The notes beneath the pieces were generated by a model. It was given only the letters and a program-made list of their open reading frames with translations, ran no database searches and was not told where the DNA came from. A stretch of 9,968 nucleotides of DNA, from positions 1-9,968 of the forward strand of contig JADGOA010000115.1 in NCBI GenBank assembly GCA_017883215.1. Direction: 5' to 3'. The DNA is from Thermoanaerobaculia bacterium. Lineage in GTDB: Bacteria > Acidobacteriota > Thermoanaerobaculia > Gp7-AA8. Shown here in pieces: positions 6,023 to 9,968 of this stretch. Position numbers and translations under genes: made by a program. How positions within the stretch are numbered: the first letter of the stretch is position 1; each line of letters begins with the position of its first letter.

Positions 6023-6034
6023 TGGAGAATTGAA

Positions 6035-8002
6035 TTGATCCTCGAACAAATCACCGACGAGCTCACCGAGACGCTTCGCTCGCGCGTGCTGACGCTGTTC
6101 GGTCACGCGGTGGACCGTGTCGTTCTGCAGGCGCCCCCGCGGCTGACGATGGGCGATCTCGCCACGCCGCTGCCGCTCGAGCTGGCCAAAGCTCTCAAGC
6201 GGAAGCCGCGCGAGATCGCGGAGACGATCAGACATGGCATTGCCCTTCCGCACCTGGTGGCGTCCGTTTCCGTCGAAGGGGCGGGTTATCTCAATTTCCA
6301 CCTCGACCGCGGAGCCTTCACCGCCGCGCATATCCGCAGCGTCATGGCGCCGCCGCTTCCATCGTCCGAGCGCGTCATCGTCGAGCACACGAACATCAAC
6401 CCGAACAAGGCCGCGCACATCGGGCATCTGCGCAACGCGGTCCTGGGCGACTCGCTGGTGCGCTGCCTGAAGTGGCTCGGCTACCGCGTGGAGACGCAGA
6501 ACTACATCGACGACACAGGCGTGCAGGTCGCTGACGTGGTCGTCGGATTCCAGCACCTGGAGTCGAAGAGCCTCGCCGAAGTGCAGGCGCTGGTCGACGA
6601 TCCCGGCGGGAGATTCGACTACTACTGCTGGGACGTCTATTCGAGGATGACCGGCTATTACGCCGATCATCCGGAGTCGCAGCAGTGGCGCCGCGACACG
6701 CTCCACCGCATCGAGCAGCACGAAGGGGAGACCGCGCGGCTGGCCTCGATCGTCGCGCACGCCATCGTCCGCAAGCACATCGCCACGATGCTGCGCCTCG
6801 GAATCGAGTACGACCTCCTGCCGAAGGAGAGCGACATCATCCGCCTGCATTTCTGGGATCGCGCATTCGAGCTTCTCAAACGCGCCCGCGCCGTGGTCTA
6901 CGAGGAGGCGGGCAAGCACCAGGGCTGCTGGGTCATGAAGCTCGAGTCGACCGACGAGTTCGCCGGCATGGACGAGCCGGACAAGATCCTCGTCCGCTCC
7001 AACGGCACGGTCACTTATACCGGGAAGGACATCGCCTACCAGCTCTGGAAGTTCGGCCTGCTCGACCGGACGTTCGGGTACCGGAAGTTCTACACGTATC
7101 CCGACGGCCATCGGCTGTGGGAGACGACGAGCGGCGACGACGCGGCCGCGGATGCTCCGCGCTTCGGCGGAGCGCGGCGGGTCATCAACGTCATCGACAC
7201 GCGTCAGGCGTATCTGCAGAAAGTGGTGAGGGAAGGGCTTCGCCTGCTCGGCCACAAGCAGCAGGCGGAGAACTCGATCCACTTCTCGTACGAGATGGTG
7301 GCCCTCACTCCGGCGACGGCGTTGGCCCTCGGGCTGCAGATGTCGGAGGAAGACGCTTCGCGCGCCTACGTGGAGATGTCAGGCCGCAAGGGTCTGGGCG
7401 TCAAAGCCGACGACCTGATGGACGAGATGGAGAAGAAAGCCACCGAAGCGGTGCAGGCGAACGCCCAGGACGCCTTCAGCAGCGCCGAGGCGAGCACGCT
7501 GGGCCGCCAGATCGCGGTGGCAGCGCTCCGCTATTTCATGCTCAAGTACGGCCGCAACAAAGTCATCGCCTTCGATTTCAACGAGGCGTTGACGTTCGAA
7601 GGCGATTCCGGGCCGTACCTTCAGTACTCGACCGTGCGCGTCAACAACATCTTCAACAAGATGCGACAGCGAGGAGTCGATCCGATGATCGACGACGCCT
7701 CTCTCGACCGCCTGACCCTCGGCGAACAAACCATCAGCGACGAGATGTGGGAGCTGGTGCGGCTGAGCGCCGACCTGCCGTCGCAGATCCGGCGCGCGGT
7801 CGACTCGCTGGAGCTGTCGATCCTGACGCACGCGCTGCTCGAGATCGCGCAGAAGTTCAATTCCTTCTACCACAAGTACCCGATCCTCAACGAGAAGGAC
7901 GACGGCGAGCGCCAGCGCCGTGCCGCCTGTGCCGAGGTCTTCCGCCGTACGATGACGGCGGCCCTGGAGCTGTTAGGCATCCCGGTGCCGGCGAGGATGT
8001 AG
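6035..8002 (+). CDS. argS: Arginyl-tRNA synthetase
   Basis: Charges tRNA-Arg with arginine using ATP; class I synthetase, cytoplasmic and normally essential. The 655-aa protein is complete: N-terminal Arg-tRNA additional domain at about 1-95, catalytic start VEHTNINPNKAAHIGHLRN with the HIGH motif at 128-131, YIDDTGVQ at 157-164, TYTGKDIAYQ near 327-336, a degenerate KMSKS loop MSGRKGLG at 448-455, and the DALR anticodon-binding domain at about 540-655 (YLQYSTVRVNNI...). It is about 75 residues longer than E. coli ArgRS (577 aa); extra sequence seems to lie within the catalytic region, including a loop around 190-235 and one near 355-380. TTG 6035 is chosen because GGAG lies 7 nt upstream and the frame has no earlier family-like sequence. 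Rare TTG use may limit its translation rate. Co-transcribed with the phosphatase gene by spacing. Confidence 0.97.
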   Translation: MILEQITDELTETLRSRVLTLFGHAVDRVVLQAPPRLTMGDLATPLPLELAKALKRKPREIAETIRHGIALPHLVASVSVEGAGYLNFHLDRGAFTAAHIRSVMAPPLPSSERVIVEHTNINPNKAAHIGHLRNAVLGDSLVRCLKWLGYRVETQNYIDDTGVQVADVVVGFQHLESKSLAEVQALVDDPGGRFDYYCWDVYSRMTGYYADHPESQQWRRDTLHRIEQHEGETARLASIVAHAIVRKHIATMLRLGIEYDLLPKESDIIRLHFWDRAFELLKRARAVVYEEAGKHQGCWVMKLESTDEFAGMDEPDKILVRSNGTVTYTGKDIAYQLWKFGLLDRTFGYRKFYTYPDGHRLWETTSGDDAAADAPRFGGARRVINVIDTRQAYLQKVVREGLRLLGHKQQAENSIHFSYEMVALTPATALALGLQMSEEDASRAYVEMSGRKGLGVKADDLMDEMEKKATEAVQANAQDAFSSAEASTLGRQIAVAALRYFMLKYGRNKVIAFDFNEALTFEGDSGPYLQYSTVRVNNIFNKMRQRGVDPMIDDASLDRLTLGEQTISDEMWELVRLSADLPSQIRRAVDSLELSILTHALLEIAQKFNSFYHKYPILNEKDDGERQRRAACAEVFRRTMTAALELLGIPVPARM

Positions 8003-8025
8003 TCTCCCGCCGCCGCCCGGTTGCT

Positions 8026-8139
8026 CAGTTGCTCGGTTGCTCAGTTGGATCCGCCCACCGTTGCGCCCAAATCAACTGAGTCCCGATCTTGTGAGTTACT
8101 CGGTTCTCGCGCGGAACCAACTGAGCAACCGAGCAACTG
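8026..8139. repeat. Inverted repeat, AGTTGCTC octamer family, copy 2
   Basis: Arms 8026-8048 and 8117-8139 are perfectly complementary over 23 bp and consist of octamer variants CAGTTGCT / CGGTTGCT / CAGTTGG. The 68-nt loop (8049-8116) contains more degenerate units (AACTGAGT, GAGTTACTCGGTT). It starts 23 bp after the argS stop codon, and its right arm ends 15 bp before the extended -10 element of the next gene, occupying the place where a -35 box would be. Confidence 0.9.
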
Positions 8140-8154
8140 GCAGGTGGCGGACCC

Positions 8155-8163
8155 TGCTAGAAT
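8155..8163 (+). promoter_or_regulatory. Extended -10 promoter of the 57-aa membrane protein gene
   Basis: TGCTAGAAT: a TGn extension plus TAGAAT, 5 of 6 bases of the sigma-70 -10 consensus. No good -35 lies 17 bp upstream because that position is the end of the inverted-repeat arm. Predicted transcription start near 8170 and a leader of about 29 nt to the ATG at 8199, containing GGGA as ribosome binding site. Confidence 0.55.
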
Positions 8164-8198
8164 CTCGCCGCAGAAGTCGATCGTCCGGGACCTACTCC

Positions 8199-8372
8199 AT
8201 GAAGAAATTCGATGTGCGGGATCTCGCCCTGCGTGCGCTGATCGTGGTCGCAGGATCTGTGGCGGCTGTTTTGTTTGCGTTGAAAGGCCAGGCGCAGGCG
8301 CTGCCGGCCCTCGCTGTCGGCGGCACTCTCGGCGCGTTCTTCATGCGCCGTTACGGTCCGTCGGAGGAATGA
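8199..8372 (+). CDS. 57-aa two-helix membrane protein, function unknown
   Basis: A short product with charged N-terminus (MKKFDVRDLALR), a hydrophobic helix at about 10-28 (ALRALIVVAGSVAAVLFAL), a short KGQAQ turn, a second Ala/Gly-rich helix at about 32-49, and a basic then acidic tail (MRRYGPSEE). By the positive-inside rule both ends probably face the cytoplasm. Support for a real gene: GGGA at 8187-8190 at 8-nt spacing from ATG, an extended -10 element upstream, and a hairpin 16 bp past the stop. A longer GTG/ATG-initiated reading from 8037 runs through the inverted repeat and is rejected as the start. I recognise no family. It could be a small stress or envelope protein; toxin of a type I system is conceivable but nothing here shows it. 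Confidence 0.65.
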   Translation: MKKFDVRDLALRALIVVAGSVAAVLFALKGQAQALPALAVGGTLGAFFMRRYGPSEE

Positions 8373-8387
8373 GCGGGGGGGAGAACT

Positions 8388-8410
8388 GCAGGCGTCACTG
8401 GGACGCCTGC
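8388..8410. terminator. Hairpin between convergent genes, possible two-way terminator
   Basis: GCAGGCGTC (8388-8396) and GACGCCTGC (8402-8410) form a perfect 9-bp GC-rich stem with a 5-nt loop. It lies 16 bp after the plus-strand membrane protein gene and overlaps the last codons and stop of the minus-strand cold-shock gene. T-richness is poor on both sides (TCACTCTGACTTT on the plus side), so it may serve as an RNA 3'-end stabiliser rather than a strong terminator. Confidence 0.5.
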
Positions 8411-8637
8411 TCACTCTGACTTTCGTGGCCCCCGTCGACGCGGCGGACGTTCTCGGCCTGAAGGCCTTTCGGTCCCTGCTTCACATCGAACTCGACCTTT
8501 TCGCCTTCGTTCAGAGTGCGATATCCGGACGACTGGATGGCGGTGTGGTGAACGAAGACGTCCTCGCCCGTGTCACGTTTGATGAAGCCGTATCCTTTGT
8601 CGTTGTTGAACCACTTCACGGTACCGATTTCGGGCAT
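8395..8637 (-). CDS. Cold-shock domain protein
   Basis: Small single-stranded RNA/DNA-binding protein that melts RNA secondary structure; cytoplasmic. The 80-aa product has one five-stranded OB-fold cold-shock domain: IGTVKWFNNDKGYGFIKR with RNP1 (KGYGFI, about residues 14-19), VFVHHTAI with RNP2 (27-31), and the closing EGEKVEFDVKQGPKGLQAENVRRV. A 13-residue Gln/Ser/Glu-rich tail follows, a little longer than a typical 67-70 aa Csp. The start is ATG 8637: GGAGG at 8644-8648 lies 6 nt upstream and homology begins there; the open frame continues to 8796 only by running through the repeat. The region 8638-8731 is a possible 5' leader, long enough for cold-shock control, but no motif was proven. 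The 3' end overlaps a hairpin. Confidence 0.95.
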   Translation of the reverse strand: MPEIGTVKWFNNDKGYGFIKRDTGEDVFVHHTAIQSSGYRTLNEGEKVEFDVKQGPKGLQAENVRRVDGGHESQSEQASQ

Positions 8638-8731
8638 TCCCCACCTCCGGCGGCGACTGAGCTCGCAGCCGTCATTTCCCAACTTCGAATACGTCGGGGC
8701 AGCGGAAAATTTCTGCAATGTTTGGGCCGGT

Positions 8732-8838
8732 CCACCGCCCGGCCAGTTACTCAGTTGCTCAGTTGCTGAGTTCGGTCCTGTGGCCGCGCATTGCACCGAC
8801 TGAGCAACTGAGCAACTGAATAACTGGTCGGGCGGTGG
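8732..8838. repeat. Inverted repeat, AGTTGCTC octamer family, copy 3 (longest arms)
   Basis: Arms 8732-8767 and 8803-8838 pair over 36 bp with two exceptions (8742/8828, a possible G-U in RNA, and 8750/8820). The inner part is 8-bp tandem units AGTTACTC, AGTTGCTC, AGTTGCTG; the outer ends carry CCACCGCCCG / CGGGCGGTGG. The right arm ends 6 bp before the GNAT stop codon (8845-8847). The loop is 8768-8802. No T-tract. It separates the GNAT and cold-shock genes, both on the minus strand. Confidence 0.92.
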
Positions 8839-8844
8839 TGGTTC

Positions 8845-9708
8845 CTACCAGATCAGCGCGCGATTGACGCCGATGCGGTGGAACCCGAGGCTCTCGTAGA
8901 GCGCGATGGCCGGGGAGTTGAAATCGTTGACGAAGAGGGTGACGGTCTTGCCGCGCCGGAAGAGACGGCCACAAACCTCGCGCAGCAGGTTCCGGGCATA
9001 GCCGCGCCGGCGGAGAAGTGGATTCGTCCAGACGCCCATCAGCTGCACGGCGTCGTTGGTGACGGCTGAGAACTCGCACTTTGCGGCGATGCGCCCCTCG
9101 ACGATTGTGACGACGGAGCGCTGCTGGTCGACCAGCTCGCGAACGCGCTCGCTGTAGCCGATCGGGTCGCGCAGCAGCGGGTCGATTCCGACCTCCTCCT
9201 TGTGCATGGCCGCACAGGCGGGAACGAGCTGGTCGAGATCGCGCATCGTGGAGAAGCGCGACTCCGTCAGATCCGGAAAGCCGGGACTTTGATAGATCGC
9301 GTAGACCGGCTGGTTCATCCGAACGACGGTCGGCGGATCGACGCGCGAGCGCAGATGGCCCCACAGCTCTTCGACCAGGCGCGCCGGCGAGATGATGGCG
9401 CGGACGGGAAGCACGCGGGTGATGATCCGCTCCGCGATGACGGCGATTGCCGTGTCGGTGACGTCGTTCGGCACGGTCGTGTCGCCGGCCAGCACGACGT
9501 TCGTCCCCAGCAACGCCAGGAGCACGATTTCGTTGTTGTGCCGCACGGCGAAGATCTGGGTCGCCGCCGCGCTCCGCTCCTCGAGCAGGCGCGAGATCAG
9601 GTAGATGTTGATCAGTGGATCGCGTCGAACAAACGCCAGCGCCGCGGCGACGTCGTCATCGCTCAAGGAGCGAATGGACCAGCGGCCTTCTACCGGAAGC
9701 GTGACCAT
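8845..9708 (-). CDS. GNAT family N-acetyltransferase with DUF4081-like N-terminal domain
   Basis: Acetyl-CoA-dependent transferase of unknown substrate, 287 aa, probably cytoplasmic. Residues 10-140 form an N-terminal domain resembling DUF4081 (DPLINIYLISRLLEE, then a hydrophobic NNEIVLLALLGTNVVLA stretch). Residues 150-287 carry the GNAT fold: motif A at about 222-243 (QLMGVWTNPLLRRRGYARNLLREV) with the RRRGYA acetyl-CoA pyrophosphate loop at 233-238, and motif B NSPAIALYESLGFHRIG at 264-280, where Y271 is in the place of the usual general acid. Two-domain proteins of this type are best known from actinobacteria but are not limited to them. ATG 9708 is the only reasonable start, though no Shine-Dalgarno precedes it. 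Downstream lies the AGTTGCTC repeat, then the cold-shock gene. The 260 bases upstream (9709-9968) contain no credible gene. Confidence 0.88.
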   Translation of the reverse strand: MVTLPVEGRWSIRSLSDDDVAAALAFVRRDPLINIYLISRLLEERSAAATQIFAVRHNNEIVLLALLGTNVVLAGDTTVPNDVTDTAIAVIAERIITRVLPVRAIISPARLVEELWGHLRSRVDPPTVVRMNQPVYAIYQSPGFPDLTESRFSTMRDLDQLVPACAAMHKEEVGIDPLLRDPIGYSERVRELVDQQRSVVTIVEGRIAAKCEFSAVTNDAVQLMGVWTNPLLRRRGYARNLLREVCGRLFRRGKTVTLFVNDFNSPAIALYESLGFHRIGVNRALIW

Positions 9709-9831
9709 GGATTGTCACGCAGTCATCTCTGCGTCAGAGCTGCGTGTGGGATGCGTATGCTAAAGCATCGATCACCTTGTGCCAAAGCGGGCGGCCCGCC
9801 CATTCCGCGGCCTGACGCTGCTTGTTTCGAA

Positions 9832-9889
9832 CTGGAGTGCGGACGTCCTCGTCCGCAGCCGCCGGACGTCCCCGTCCGGCGGCTGGAGT
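9832..9889. repeat. Double GGACGTCC hairpin flanked by CTGGAGT direct repeats
   Basis: Two adjacent perfect hairpins: TGCGGAC (9838-9844) with GTCCGCA (9851-9857) around GTCCTC, and GCCGCCGGAC (9858-9867) with GTCCGGCGGC (9874-9883) around GTCCCC. Both have GTCC-type 6-nt loops and GGAC/GTCC inner stems, so they look like two units of one element. CTGGAGT occurs at both edges (9832-9838 and 9883-9889). The element lies about 125 bp upstream of the GNAT start. The rest of 9709-9968 shows no gene; near the end, CGGCGC/GCGCCG (around 9952-9965) may begin another repeat cut by the window edge. Confidence 0.8.
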
Positions 9890-9968
9890 TTGGCCTTTGT
9901 CTGTAGGCATGACTAGTCAAAACTGCGCCGCGTCATCCCGAGCCGGTTAACGGCGCGTGCGCCGGTGG

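Noticed and set aside
5837..7282. 481-codon open frame on the minus strand opposite argS
   Set aside because: argS is complete on the plus strand; the antisense product is compositionally biased and shows no domain.
6685..8079. 464-codon plus-strand frame overlapping argS
   Set aside because: Alternative frame of argS, very rich in Arg, Ala and Gly, with no start signal.
8037..8198. Longer start for the 57-aa membrane protein
   Set aside because: The extension reads through the AGTTGCTC repeat and would begin upstream of the predicted transcription start near 8170.
8638..8796. N-terminal extension of the cold-shock protein by 53 residues
   Set aside because: The extra residues come from reading through the inverted repeat and leader; a strong GGAGG precedes ATG 8637, where homology begins.
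9723..9920. 65-codon minus-strand frame upstream of the GNAT gene
   Set aside because: It runs through the GGACGTCC hairpins, has low-complexity Arg/Gly/Ser/Pro content and no supporting start signals.

Overview
The window comes from a GC-rich bacterial chromosome and carries ordinary housekeeping and regulatory genes: no rRNA, tRNA, transposase, phage gene or CRISPR array was seen. The mix of a PduO-type cobalamin adenosyltransferase, a response regulator with a long Ala/Pro/Glu linker and a conserved C-terminal helix, a DUF4177 protein, a DUF4081-type acetyltransferase and intergenic spacers full of small hairpin repeats would fit an Acidobacteriota-like or deltaproteobacteria-like organism. 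That placement is inference from style, not from a marker gene.

Layout. 105-2292 (minus strand): cob(I)alamin adenosyltransferase and a REC-domain response regulator, separated by paired 7-bp tandem repeats. 2356-3422 (plus): a cytoplasmic glycerophosphodiester phosphodiesterase, diverging from the response regulator over about 60 bp, then a 64-aa DUF4177 protein. 3594-8002 (plus): cofactor-independent phosphoglycerate mutase (gpmI), a histidine-phosphatase-family enzyme and arginyl-tRNA synthetase (argS). 8199-8372 (plus): a 57-aa two-helix membrane protein with a good extended -10 promoter. 8395-9708 (minus): a cold-shock protein and a GNAT acetyltransferase, convergent with the small membrane protein.

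The genes do not form one pathway. The unusual feature is the spacers. Nearly every intergenic gap holds an inverted repeat, and these fall into at least six sequence families: CACAGACA arms (two copies), TCCTGAG heptamer arms, TAGCGAG heptamers, AGTTGCTC octamer arms (three copies), CACAGAGG arms, and GGACGTCC hairpins. Several have the same design: arms that are themselves short tandem repeats of 7 or 8 bp, placed within a few bases of a start codon, stop codon or promoter. One supplies the likely Shine-Dalgarno sequence of its gene, one supplies a stop codon, one encloses a terminator-like hairpin, and one lies inside a 71-codon frame that overlaps both neighbouring genes by 4 nt. No known mobile element is present to explain them, and they are the best candidates here for something poorly described.
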